From contig CAJNOJ010000010.1 of NCBI GenBank assembly GCA_905250025.1, positions 476,270-540,269 on the forward strand: DNA of 64,000 nucleotides. The letters are read 5' to 3'. The notes under the pieces were generated by a model. That model worked only from the letters and a program-made list of their open reading frames with translations, did no database searches and was not told the DNA's origin. The translations under genes and the position numbers were made by a program. Numbering within the stretch: the first letter of the stretch is position 1; the number at the start of each line of letters is the position of its first letter. Positions 47,164-61,400 of this stretch are shown here, piece by piece. The stretch is from Adineta ricciae (lineage: Eukaryota; Rotifera; Eurotatoria; Adinetida; Adinetidae).

Positions 47164-49938
47164 ATGGAGATCGTTTATGCTATGGACATGAAGATAAATC
47201 GTGAAGATAAGCAAGATTTAAAGCATATACTAAGAATGGATGTATCCTGTCAAAATATTCTTTCATTTTCATGCTCCTATTTATCCACGCCATGTCATTC
47301 CCAATGTTCTCCACATGTAAGCCCAAGGTAAGTATTCAATTCTTCGTTATTACTGTTATTTTAAGCAGAACTATTCGTGTTGTTACAAGTGCTCTACATC
47401 AATTAGCCAAATCTTCATTTTGCGTTTATATTTGTGCATTGGAACAACCATGGCACGTTAATTTAATCACAACCTCAATTGTACCGATAGTTCAGCTCGC
47501 CTGGAGTCTAGATGGAATACATTTACTAGTCTGTAATCAAACGGGCCTATGTCAAATATTCAAAATGAAGGTAAAATAGAATATCTTTCTACAATGACCT
47601 TTCATACGTTGCAATGATTTAGGACGGTTGTATCAATAGGATGGAATATGTTTATCAATATGAAACAAATGAAGATATTCTGTGTGCTAAATATATTTTC
47701 CCTCGCGAACCGGTATGTGTCGAAAAGAACAGGCCTAACCGATGCATTAGATCCTTCTACATAGATAACAATCGATGTTGATAGAAATAATTCAAGTTTT
47801 TATAGTAATGTTACAATGGACTCATCTGCCTTAGACTATGCACTTAATTCGGGCAATTTCGTGTGTGTAACAACATCCGGTACAGTAAGTTTCGTTAAAA
47901 ATTGATTTGATCTAATCTTTAGCTGTGCACATGTGCCTAGATTCACATATTACCACTACGTCAGTCCTTACATTCGGGTCGATGTAATTTATCTCAGAAT
48001 GAACCTCTTTCTGCATCTATTTGTCATATATATTCGACCGATAAGGGCTTCAACGTGATCCTCGGTGAACATGTATCCGGTGCACTCGTTCATTTCTTTG
48101 CTGTTCAGTATACTTCTCTAGATCCACATGTATCGTGCACGGCTTGCCGACTTCGTGGTTTTCGTATTGCGTCCTGTTATGGTACACTCGAATCGTTAGT
48201 TTATTTTCAACGATATGGTAATGATTGTATACTTACACATATGAAATCCGCGAGTGGAGATTTGATCGATGTGTATGAATATGACTTTCAGCAAGAAGAA
48301 TGGTTATCAACAACTTTATTAAGTTTATTAAGCACATCTATTACGTCTATGTGTCTGCCGACAAATCAGTTGATTAGTGAAAATTATGAATGGCAAGGAT
48401 TGTTCGGCAGACAAATTCTATTTGCTTTGGACGATGGTTCAATTGTGCAAATTGATAAATTAAATTTTAAATGCAAAGAACGATTGCTGCCGATGACTGA
48501 TAAAATATTAGATATGAATCAATCAAATTTCTTTGTTCAAATTCAACACACTTATTCTGGTATTAGACAACATTGAATGAATTCAATTTACATATGATTT
48601 TCTTTCTTTATCGATAGGTTCTTGTTGTGTCGGTTTTACTAAGAATGGTTTTCTTATCTTTCTTCGTACAATAAGTCTCAGTCATATGTCATCGTCTTCT
48701 TCACTACTAAATCTTCTTGTGCATTTATGCGAACAGTATATTATTCAAACTCCATGCCCTTGTGATATTTGGGATATTTTATGTCTGATTCCGAAAAATT
48801 CAAGTATTAACCACTTGATTGATCGTTTAGTGAGCAATTATGAATCCCAATCATTAGAATTCAAACGCACCTATTTCGTTCGTTTTAAAGAATGTCTTTA
48901 TCATTTACACCGCCTTGCTTTTCCACTCTCATCAGACAGTTGCGAGCATTTGACAAGTTTAATCGTTTATCATATTCTATCAATTGTACGTAATTATCTA
49001 CGCTTGTTCATCTACGAAACAACAAATCGAACTCTTGTTGATGTCGCACAAGAGATTCTCCAGCAACCTATACTCACTCAAAATATTGACATACAACGAA
49101 TAAAATATCTAGGTGACAATGAAAATGCCAATCAATATCAACTAGTACCGTTTACATTGTTAATCAATTGGATGGCAGATATCATTGTATACTTTATTGG
49201 CTTTCTTCAAACCCAACGCACTCCATCATGTCAATCGTGTGAGAATCTCTTCAAAGATTCGAGTCAAATACAATGGTTAAGAGAACTAACCGTATATTTT
49301 TATATTCTACACAAAACTAATCGAATTCCAAACAGTAAAGTCGCTCAAGTACACTTTCTTACACAAAGACAACCGACGAATTCGAATACATCGAAAGACA
49401 TCTGGAAAGATATTTATCATAGTTTGACGAAATATCAGCAAATACTTCAAGGTAAGATAGTGCAGCAGGACGAACTAACATCTATGATCGTTGTTCAGGT
49501 TTACTAGTGACTGGATCGAACGAGTCTTGTCTGAATGATTTCTCGATATTGGATCTTGAAATGATCCAATCGAAAATTAATAATATGTTTCCGAGACTAT
49601 ATCCTTTTCTAACTCCAAATTCTTCAACTTTTCAATTATTTTCTCGCATTCAACCCCCCACATTTATGACTCATCTGAGCGAGAGTTCGAGCGTATTTAC
49701 TCCGGCTTCAGATACTCAATTTGATATCATTACCCTCGGTAAAATGTCCCTAACTTCCAATCAGATGTTTCGCCGATGTATTCGATGCTCAAATTTTTCG
49801 CGCTTATTCACGACAACACCATTACCACTCCTTGCTAGTCGGTTAAACAACCATTGTGTATGTGGAGGTCTCTTCGTACTTTATGCTCAATCGACAACGC
49901 CGAGTGCTCAAAAATCGAATTCAAATAGTGATAACTAA
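47164..49938 (+). CDS. MED16: Mediator complex subunit 16
   Basis: Multi-exon gene; the start MEIVYAMDMKINREDK lies three bases behind an acceptor-like TTATTATTCAG. The N-terminal WD40-like part includes ALEQPWHVNLITTSIVPIVQ, LAWSLDGIHLLVCNQTG and LYFQ-like strands; the helical half has DIWDILCLIPKNSS, VDVAQEILQQ and INWMADIIVYFIGFLQ; LFSRIQPPTFMTHLS and the final Cys cluster (FRRCIRCSNF.., NNHCVCGGLF) match the MED16 C-terminus with its metal-binding-like C..C pair. MED16 sits in the Mediator tail and links activators to RNA polymerase II. It ends 70 bases from the convergent membrane-protein gene. Confidence 0.82.
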
Positions 49939-50008
49939 AAATTGTCTTCTTTTTCCAAATCTTTTTATTATTCATGATAATAAATACAAATTGATATCCG
50001 TTTGTTTT

Positions 50009-51426
50009 TTATGAATTGAAAACTAAACTTTCGCCAGCGAAGTTCATTGGTGCAGTTGTGCTCGGAAGAAACGGCTTCATTGTACGAGATTTTCGAAATT
50101 TAAGTCGAATGATTCGAATCGATACCAACAATACGATCATGCCGCTAATTGTCCAACTAAGGTATACATTCTGAGTATCTGGATTTGGATCTGGTTCAGT
50201 GGTGAAGAATTGCTGTAATCGCGAAGAAAGAAAAACTGTTGCTAGAAATAGATACGGCGTCCAGATGGATTGAAATTCTTCTTGATAAACCAATTGATCG
50301 AGAATGAAGTAGGTTATAAATAAAAGAAGACTAATCAAAAGACCAATCGTTCGTATGAATGAAAGCTGCTCTTCGAAATGAAAAGCAATACATTCAATCG
50401 ATGAACAGATTGTTATGTAGCCAATTGAGGTTGCATAGAGAAAAAGGCAGTTGAGCACGAAATGACGAATCATTTTCGAATCTATCGATCTAACTCGAAC
50501 GAAAATGTCACAAACTAGAAAATAAAAAATGCAAGAAAGCTTACTTGAATTTTTCTTCGTATCTCAATGCTTTCGTTGAAATCAATCGACAACTTACTGC
50601 CAAAAGAATATAACTAAGAAACAGACATATGCATGAAAGCTAGAAACACACAAGCGATTCAGTATTGCACAACTTCATTTCATATCATTGTCACATACTT
50701 CAGGCGGAGCAGACATTTGACTAACTCCTTGAAGACCAAGTGCGCTAATTAGAAGGCAACAAAAACTTATGTTGAAGATGTTTGGATTACGATAGAGATA
50801 ACCCAAACTGGTACGTCGTGCAATGAACGACAAGATATAGATTAGCCACAATGTCTAGAGGAAAAGATCGGTATTGGAAATACATCATTGTAGACAGAAT
50901 TACTTGACAAATTTCAACTGAATGTAGAAGGAGTTGCTCGAATATTGAAGTCGGTCGTAAATCTGACGTATAGATTCGGGTAATTGGCTTTGGTTTAATA
51001 CTGGACCAAAAATCTGTTTGAAAGAAGCAAAATAGAACTTTTATTCACTTGACTGCGAATTTATGTTTACGAGAAGATGTTTCCATATTTTCACATATGT
51101 AAGTTCGTAGCGTATGAAGAAAATAAACCAGTGTTGTAAAGATCAAAAAAATAATCTGCGTTTTATTATGTGTGTATGATGATGGTAGTTGCGGATTATG
51201 ATCCATGACGTTTGAATGATAGTCCACAGTTGGAAGAGCATAATAGGCTGGTTTTGTTGGAACATTTGACTAGAAGGAAGGATTGATATAAAAATTTCTT
51301 CTGAAGAGCAATTACTTTGTTATGCCTAAAACGCATATGAGTGGCGTCGAACATTTGTTCGGGATTGCCATACGCGGGGTATACTTCAGAGGTTTCGTGT
51401 TTAAAATCCGAATTCAAACCTATCAT
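50009..51426 (-). CDS. Multipass membrane protein, family not recognised
   Basis: About six exons with 45-60-base introns, starting MIGLNSDFKHETSEVYPAYG (51426). An N-terminal hydrophilic part is followed by helices such as KTQIIFLIFTTLVYFLHTL, LWLIYILSFIARRTSLGYLY, NISFCCLLISALGLQGV, LSCICLFLSYILLAV, FVLNCLFLYATSIGYITI, IRTIGLLISLLLFITYFIL and NVYLSWTISGMIVLLVSI, and a basic C-terminus ending GESLVFNS. About nine helices, roughly 440 residues. The join before 50473 works with the acceptor GAGTTAG near 50488. No known transporter or receptor signature was seen. The 3' end converges on MED16. Confidence 0.65.
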
Positions 51427-52492
51427 ATTCGATTGAAATTTGTCTTACCGGAGCGAATACAACGGAAAAACACAAAAAAATATTACAATCAACGGAATGT
51501 TTTGTTCTTTTTCTACAAGTCATTTATCTAACAGCTGCGACCAATTTATACATTTTCCTTTCTTTCTTCGGCGTCATTTTGATTTCCATTGTTTCGAACA
51601 TATTTTCTATCTCGAGAAAAAAAAAGAGCATCGATAATCACACGATGGTGTTGTCATAGAATTTCAAGAAACGATTCGATACGCCTTCTACTTTGTTATT
51701 TTCATCTTATAAACACTTTGTATCATTCCTCACGTCTTCAGCATGTCTATTGATCGAAAAAGAAACACGAAAACAGTCAGTTATCTAAACAATATCCGTG
51801 ATTATATGCTACGAATTCGAATCATCTCATATTGGATAGCAAAACCACAACGTTCTGATTGCATCCACGCTCTCTTACAAATAGATCTACTGATATATTT
51901 GAGTGGGCAGCTCGGATTTTGAATTCCACCTACTCGATAGTCAAAATGCGTTGCATAAAGAAATAATATATGCTGAGTCGCACGGTCTCAGATGGAACGA
52001 ATAAAAACAATAAATAATTTCGAAATCTTTCGAAAATGCTACTGAAAACCGAAGGCAGCGCTGATTTCCATTTGAAAATATATTCTCAACTATTCTGTAT
52101 AAATAAAAACCTGTTTCAATGTGCGCAAAAATGCAAAATCCATAGCACCACCAGAGCAGAGTTTGCATTTGAATATTGTAAATAGATGCTTACACAATGA
52201 ATATCAACGTCAGGTGTTCATTGTTGAATTGTTTCGACGCAAAAGAAAATATGCGTCGTTTATCCTATTGATTCGATGGAAATTTTTTCGTTTTCTTTGA
52301 AGAGAAATCTGTTATTCAATCAAGATATTCATATGAAAATAAGCAAGCTGTTGTTTTTCATACTTGATTATCGAGAAAATATATGGAAATATTCAAAAAT
52401 TTGCTCATATAAAAACCGAAGCCAAAACACAAACAAAACGGCGTAGTTTTTTTTGGGAAAAAAACGTCTTTCTGCTTTGACGCGACAGTAAA
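51427..52492. other. Divergent intergenic region
   Basis: About 1.07 kb, AT-rich, between the divergent starts of the membrane protein and the giant secreted protein. No gene supported; the short open frames have poor composition. Confidence 0.6.
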
Positions 52493-55400
52493 ATGTTTAC
52501 TTACTCGTCGCTGTTCAGTGCTCTTCTCTTTTCGGCTCATCTCGCTATTTTTCTGTAAGTTACCTCTGTCAATCACTGCGTCGAAAACAGAACATCATTT
52601 TCATCTTTTTAGTGTTACTGCTCAATCGAGCGGTACAAATATCTGTTCATCAACAGCAACAGAAACAAAAAATGATACATGTCCGGATGGACTAACATTC
52701 GACATTATGGCTGAATACGAAAAAGCAGCCAGTTTATGGCGAATGGATTTCACTGTAAGTTGTTTTGTGCATTAAAACAAAGTACGAAATGAATTCACAG
52801 GCCTTGCGGAATGTATACGGTTTGAAAGATGCTGATGAAGTTATGCGTTACGTCAAAAGCCAATCAGCACAAAATGGTCAATGTCCATACCAACGGTAAG
52901 TTTTCTTTTGCGAAAGAGACGTTTCGAGTGAAATAATCCATTCATTTTAGTCAAATTTCAAAAGATGTTTGTTGTAAAGGATGGACAGGTGCATCTTGCA
53001 GCGTGGCTGTTTGTACAGTTCCTTGTAAAAATGGTCAATGTATCAAACCCGACCAATGTCTGTGCAACAGCGGCTATGCTGGCGAAGGTTGTCAATATCA
53101 ACAAAGTGAGTCTGATTCAACGTTGACTCGGTTTTCTACGTGAATATCGAAACGAATCTCTTGTCAATAGATGATCCTCGTCTTGTCCTATGCTATCGCA
53201 CGCCTAATTGCAACGGACCGTCGCGTATCAGCAACACAACAGTGACTGCTGGTTATTGCTGTGGAAGTCAATCTGGTGTTGCCATAGGATCGGCAGATGG
53301 CTCGTGTTCAATGTGTAATGTTACGAATGAAGAAATTGCTAATGCCACATCGCATATTCAACGTTCATTGACATATGCTACGTGTCTTCTTTGGGGTCGT
53401 GATCACTTCCGAACCTTCGATGGACACACATATGATTTCCTAGGATCGTAAGTGACGAACTAATTTAATGCTTACTTTTTAATTTGGAGAAAATCTTCTC
53501 TTCCAACAAATCTAGATGTCAATATAAATTGTCAGGTGCAAGTAGTTGGACAATTGTACTTCAAAGCACTAATTGTGATCAATGGACAACATGTAAAAAG
53601 ACTCTGAGTATCTCATTTGGTGGATATTCTATCACGGCAACTGGAAAAAACATTGTGGTGAACAATGTTGCACTCAATGACAGCCAAGGATACGTTAATG
53701 GACGTAAGTTTGAATAGAAAATGCGTAAAACATTTTTTCCCTACTATTGTGTTGTATTTTAGCACTTACCATCGAACGTCGGTCAGGAGACTATACATAT
53801 TTACGATATTCCGATGGTGTGCGTCTCAAATGGGATAATGCTATGTCTATTGCAGTGACAGTTGAACAAACTTATATGAAACAAGTCACAGGTCTTTGCG
53901 GAACATATACAGACAATCAAGACGGTAGGAAATCATACTTATTTCTCCTTCACAAAGCTTCTACAAGTCAACATTTCTACAGATGATCTTCTCTTACCCG
54001 ATGGTTCACTCAGTGCGTCACCAACGCATTTTGCCAACGAATGGCGTACAGATAGTGGCGTAAGTACCAGAAAGTTGTTGCTCATTTCACTATTGCAAAC
54101 TCAATTTAGTGTGCTGCAAGCCCTATACCTACTGATCCATGCACGGCAAGCTTGCGCGATGCTGCTGAAGATGCTTGCGGACCAATCATTAGTCCATATG
54201 ATTCATTCAAAGTATGCAATCGTGTTTTGAACGCTACGGCAATCTATGAAACATGTAAACGTGATCATTGCGCTGCTGCTCAATCGGGCAAGCTTGCTCA
54301 AGATCAAGCCGTTTGCGCTGCTCTCCAAACTTTAGGACGTGATTGTGAAGATAACTATATGCACATTGACTGGCGAACAGCTGACCGTTGTCCAAAAACG
54401 TGTGAAAATGCTCGAGTCTACACAGAATGTGCAACATCATGTCCAGCAACATGTCAAAATCATCAACAACAATTCACAGATTCTGTTGATTGTAAAAAGG
54501 ATTGTTCACCAGGTTGCGTATGTCCAACTGGCTCAGTCATCGATGTTGGTCGTAATGGAACATGTACCAAGGTTCAACAATGTAGTTGCCGTGCTCAAGG
54601 AACATACCATCCGGCAGGAACTTCGATTAAAGTTGATTGCAATGAATGGTAAGAAATGACGTTTTCGAAATGTCTACAAAATATTTGCGTTTACTTTCAA
54701 TAGTGTGTGTACGGCCGGCTCATGGGTGTGCACAAAGAAATTTTGTTCGCGAACATGTTCAGTCCTTGGAACAAATAATATTCACACGTTCGATGGCAAA
54801 TCGTATTCTGTTCGAGGCAACTGTGAATATATTTTAGTCGAAGTAAGTGCTTGTTCTGTTCGATATTGTGACAAAATAATTCTTCATAGGAAAGCAACCC
54901 AGTAATCGGTCTATATGTGGCAATGACAAATGCTTACACATCCACATCGAACTACAAAGATTTGACCGTCAAATGCAATCAAACATATGTGTATATCAAA
55001 GACAAAAGTGTGCAAATCAATGGTGAAGTTCGAGCCATTTTACCATATAAAAATGCTCAAGTGACTGTCAGACGCGAAACAACAGTGTTCTACTCGGTTA
55101 CCTGTATGCATTTTTTAAATATGTTATGCAGATTTGAATAACTGATCATATCTTATGTTTAGGTCGTGGCGCTGAAATCCAATTTGATGGTATTCGAGCT
55201 TACATTCGTTTGGATCCTTTACATGTGAATAATACTCGCGGTCTGTGTGGTACATTTGATTTCAATCGTGATAACGATTTCTCAACACGTGCACAAATCG
55301 TTGACACAAACACTCAAACGTTCGTTGATGAGTATAAAACAAATTCAGCATGTACAACACCAAGTCAAGACAATCCATGCACAATCAATGGCAACGTACG

Positions 55401-58400
55401 TATCATTGAAAGCTTTCTTTTTCGTATCAATATCCCTATCATAATGATGTCATTTTAGCTTCAATCATTAGCACAAAATACTTGCGCAGTATTGAAATCA
55501 TCACTATTTCAAGCATGTGCATCGAAAGTAGATCCATCGTCATTCTTTCAAAGTTGCCAATACGATTTATGCTCGGATAAAAATTCACATTTCCAAAATG
55601 TATTCCTATGCGCAGCTGTTGCGGCATATGCACGTGAATGTCGCTTGGCTAATATCGTAGTTAACTGGATGGCTGATCCAGATCTTCAAAGAACTTGCCA
55701 AGATGCACAATATGGTCAATGCAGTGGTGGAGCTGCATACAGTGATTGTGCACCAAAATGCGGTCAGACATGTTACCAAGTAGCATCAGTGAATCAATCA
55801 TGTTATGAACGAGAATGTGTTGCTGGCTGTTCATGTCCAAGTCAATCCTACTTAGATGTCTCGGTGTCCGACAAACCACAATGTGTTCCACAAAGTGGCT
55901 GTCCATGTTATGATTCAGAAACGAATACTTATGTTAAAGCAGGCCAAGCCGTCGCGCGGTCCTGTGGAAATTGGTAACATATTGCTTTGCGATGGTTTAT
56001 ATTGACAGTTATTTTATGTTTCTAGTACATGTACAAATGGCAAATGGGATTGTGGTTCGAAATCATGTGAATCAACAACATCCTGTCCAGAAACGCAAGT
56101 TTATTCTTACAATGCGTCATCATGTGTCAAAACATGCGATAATATGAAAACATGGCGTGACTGTGGTATCACCTATGAAGGATGTACCTGCCCACCTGGA
56201 AAGGTTCTTAGTCAAGATGTAAGTGAACTATGCAGATGAACTGAATAGAAACGGAATGAAATGTGCTCTTTCGTCTTAGATGAAAACATGTGTTGACATA
56301 AAATCTTGTCCATGTCGATTTGCTGGTCGTATATATGGTCCTCAACAAGTCGTCAAATCAGGTTGTAAGGAATGTAAATGCTCAGCTGCAACGTGGACCT
56401 GTACAGAACAGAAATGTGGGGCAACATGTTCAGCATCAGGTGATCCACATTATGAATCATTCGATGGCTATCGTTATTCATACCAAGGCAACTGCAAGTA
56501 CGTTTTAACACAAACCAAAGATTTATCATTTCGTGTTATTACTGAAAATGTTCAATGTGGTACATCAGGTGTTACATGTGCTAAGAACATCCTCATCAAA
56601 TGTAAAGGTTTAAGTATTTCCTTGATGCGTGGCCGAGATCCCATCGTTGGTGATACAGAAGTAACAGATCTGGAATTAGGACATCGTGTCTTCGGCGATG
56701 TATCACTGATGAAATCAGGTTTATTTGTGTTTGTCAACTGTTCGGACATTGTGATCAAATGGGATGAAAAAACACGTATCTACGTTACTCTTCCTTATTA
56801 CATGAAGGGACAAACAGCTGGCCTTTGCGGTGATTCAGACAATGATCCAACTGACGATCTGAAGTAAGGAAACTTAGTTTTTGCACGAGAGAACTAATTA
56901 ACGGTTACGCGAGAAACTTTTAGCACGGCAAGTGGTGTTCCAGGTACCGTTGGTGAAATGGCAGACTCGTGGAAAGTTGAACAAACATGCACCCCTGGTC
57001 CAGCACCAGTGGTTGATCCTTCTGCACCATGTGCTGGCTATGAAACACGTAGCAACTGGGCTACGAAGGAATGTGCTATGGTAAGTCCTATTATTGTTTT
57101 TAAATAACAATCTCATACTCTATTTTTCTATCAGATACTTGACCGATCTGACAGCAATCCATTTTTACCATGTATCGAAAAACTTGATGCCACTGTCGTA
57201 GAAGATTATCATCGCAACTGTCTCTATGATGCTTGCCAGTACGCACTAATCATTTTTTTTGTTTTGAATATTGAATCTACTTTTGATTTGATTTAGTTGT
57301 GATACGGGTGGTGATTGCGAGTGTTTGTGTACATCTCTTTCAACCTTTGCTCAAAAGTGTCAATCAATCAATGTTCCAGTTAAATGGCGTACACAAGACA
57401 GATGTCGTAAGTATCATGATACGAAAGAGAAAACTTTTGCTCAGATGTAACCATGTTCTATCTATTCATATAGCAATGCAATGCGAAAATGGACGAATCT
57501 ATATGGCTTGTGGACCTATCTGTCAATCAACATGTCGAGACATTTACCTACAAGACAACTATAACTGCGTGGAATCAGGCTGCCAAGAAGGTTGTTTCTG
57601 TCCAGAAGGTCAAGTTATGGATGAAACAGGCACATGCGTTGAACCAAGTGCATGTCCATGTATTGATAATAATATACCATACCCACTTGGAACGAAACTC
57701 ATTCGTAATTGCGACCAATGGTAAATTGAAAATTGTGTTCTCTTAGGCTCAATGCTAATTCTCTCGTTATTTAGCGTTTGTATGAATGGTACATTCCTTT
57801 GTAGTCCATTACCAAACTGCACACCAAAATGTTCTCGCAACGAATATACATGCAATTCAACAGGTGTCTGTATTCCTCTATCACATGTTTGCGATAAAAT
57901 ACTGGATTGTGACGATGAATCTGATGAATTCAACTGTCGTACGTATATTTATTTTCGTTCATTATTATGTGAAATTCATATTCGTCCGTGTTCTCTTCAG
58001 AATGCGCACCTAATGACTTCATATGTAAGAACGGTCAATGCATCAATGCAACAAAACGATGTGATTATTTTCCACATTGTCGTGATGGCAGTGATGAACT
58101 TGACTGCAATGAAACTATTCCATGTTACGGTTTTCGATGTGAAGATGGCAAATGCATCGATAAGTCATGGGTATGTGATGGTCTTCCCGATTGCTCGAAG
58201 AATGGCATTTTTGACAACTCTGACGAACGCCATTGTAACCAATCTGAATGTGATGTTGAAAGTGGACGTGCATTCCGTTGCAATGACAATCCAATGGGTA
58301 AATGCTTACCTATATCGCAACGATGTGATGGTCATGATGATTGCGGTGATGGTAGTGATGAGAAGAACTGTACTTGTATGTGTACAAATCAAAAGTTCGC

Positions 58401-61400
58401 CTGTACAACTATATGCCAATGCATATCTACGGAAGAAGTTTGCGATGGTGAACCTCAATGTCAAGACGGTTCAGATGAAAAGAAATGTACTTGTAATGCA
58501 TACGAATATACATGCAACGGTGGCAAATGTATTAACTCAACTAAATTATGTGATGGAGTCATGGATTGTCCTAAGAATGATGATGAAACACATCCAAGTT
58601 GCAGTAAGTTATTTACATTCCAAATCCTATTTGAATCTGTATTTCTGTAGCTACAACAACAACACCTTTGCCAACGACCGGTCAACCATCAACGTCAGGC
58701 GGATCTAGTATGCATACAGATATGATTAGTTTTTAATAATGAAACTGGTTTCATCGATATTTTTCAGCACCAGCATCAACTCCAGGAGCCACTACACCTG
58801 CCTGCGCTACTTATCTATGTTTGGTATCAGGTGTTCAACAATGCGTTCCAGAAGAGGAAATCTGCGACGGTGAAAAATACTGTTCCGATGGTTCTGATGA
58901 AAATCCACAACTATTTCCGAAGAATCCCCAATGTCAAACACACAGTACCGTATTCCAGTTAAAGTAATTCAGAACGACAATGTTTCTCTTTCTATGAAGG
59001 TACTCCACCACCATGCACGCAATTTGTTTGTGATGCTTCACCTACCAATCCACTTGGTAAATGCGTTAATGATACACGAGTTTGTGATCACTATCCGGAT
59101 TGTATGGATAAGTCAGATGAAGATGACACTCGTTGCAACTATACAACAACACTATCGCCTGCCACAACGACAGGCCCACCAGAAGGTTTGACACTGTCTT
59201 AATGAGGTATAGTGTCAAACAAAGTGCTTTTTATTTCTATTTGAAGTCTGTACAAATGCATCATCAACATACAGAGCATTCACTTTTACATCGTCATATG
59301 TATACACTGTCTCATCACCTCAATTGGCAAACTTCTCGGAGAATCCAGAAATCTCAACAGCACATCCATTGACCATTCAAAAACAGAACATCGTCGAATT
59401 CATCATTACTTTCCCATCAGCCTATCAAGTCATGGAAATTCAGTTAACATCTAACAATCAATTACAACAAGTCTATGCACGTACCAGTCCATCCAATCCA
59501 CAAATCACTGGTACTATTACTCCTACATCTGATGAAACTGTGACATACGTCATCACTACTATTCCGCCGTCAACCGAACCAACTACACAGTTATCACTTA
59601 TCATCCAAGGCTCTAAATTATACTCAACAGATATCACATCAGTGTTGATCACGGCTTGTACAGGTAAAATTACCCAAAAGTAGATTCTTACACTGAGACA
59701 AAGAACAGCTCTTTGAAACTTCTTATTTAATCGCCTATATTTTTATCACTTTTTCTTCTTCTTTTCTTGTAGGAACATCAGGCACACCAAGTAAGTGTCT
59801 ATCGATATTTGTATCAATACATCTCTCCTTCCTTGTTTAGCCTACACAACTGTATCACCCCACTCCACACAAAGTATGATGATATCAACGTTGTAATTTT
59901 CATATATATTGTATGATTATTTGAATAGCTACTGCTTATCGGTGTAACGATCAAATGGGTCTTCAAAGTCGTGATATTCCTTCCAGTGACATATCTGTAT
60001 CATCACAAAAGAATCCTAGCGATGATGTAGATGCTGTTCGCATGGACAATCCGACAATCTGGACTGCTGCTAGTAACGATGCATCACCCAACGTTCAAAT
60101 CCGTTTCTCTCAAAGTAAAACCCAAATGTCGTATCGTCTAGTACTCACAATCACATGTTCGTAGATGCTGCGAAAACGTTAAGCGGCTTTCAAATTCGTG
60201 GTGAAGTCGCCGAAATATACATAACATATGATACACTTACAACAAAAAATATTCCATACAGTGAAAATGTTCGTAGTGACGTTTTCTCTCGATTCCCTTC
60301 GAATATGCTGCTTTATTTAGCCAATTCGACGCACAGTCTCGTCATCGATGACAATCAGTGAAGAATACTTCGTGCAACCATTGATTGATGTTGTTCGTAT
60401 ACAATTCACTTTCAACCGAGCATTAACCAACACTGCTCTATCAGCACAATTGGAATTGTTGGGTTGTGCAGAAGGTAAACGTTACAAATGGCATCAATAT
60501 GCTAGATTTAAGTTTGGATGCAACTAGGTACAACAATATATTCTACAACTCCCGGAACAATACCAACTGGCTCTCCAGTACCAAGTAATGACAAATTCGA
60601 AAACATCAATTTGAGTTGAACCCTACTATTTTAGCTACACCGTACGTTTGTATTCCTGAAAATGTCCTTGCTGCTAACGCGATTAATACATACGGCGTGG
60701 CAGTTTCGTACAATAACCGAGATGTCACAAATTTGGTTATGGAAAATGGTCAAGGTCTCGATATAGCCGATGGCGGATCTATAATCATAAACTTTCCGGA
60801 CGAACAAACCATTAGCTCTGTCGCTTTTCTGTCAGATTCCAACGTAAAATCTTACAGTGTCTATTACATCAAATCCGATGGTAATGAATATATATTAGAG
60901 AGTGTAAGTAGACGCGAATTTGAAACTATTTGCACATGCATAGGTAATTCTTTTCGGTAGGACCAGGACGCTTTAACAACCGAATTCAATCAAATAAAAA
61001 CAAAACAAATCAGACTCGTGTTGAGAACAAGAACGAAACCCGGTTTATCGTGTTCTATTCGTTTAGCAGTCGATATTTGCGGCCAACAAGGAACAGCAGC
61101 ATCCACAGGTTTGTTTTCGAATTAAAAATTCATCAGTCATAACTCTCTGTTATCTATTTTCTAATGACAGCATTTCAAACAACAACTGAACGGTTCGTCA
61201 GCTGTAAGGAGAAAAACAAACTGAGAAGATGATTTGTATGAGTTTATACATTTTAGCGAGTACATTCTCATACCTGACTACCGGCAGTGAAGAAACTAGT
61301 GAGTGACCAATATTTGATTAAGAATCATGGCATCCAACCACGCATGTGTTTATTTATTTTCATTTAGCCAAAGAAACTGAAATCGTCGAAACAGAATCAC

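Noticed and set aside
60115..60361. Apparent frameshifts in the giant secreted protein near 60.1-60.4 kb
   Set aside because: GT-AG introns of about 50 bases (60115-60164 and roughly 60283-60322) restore one frame, so the gene is not broken here.
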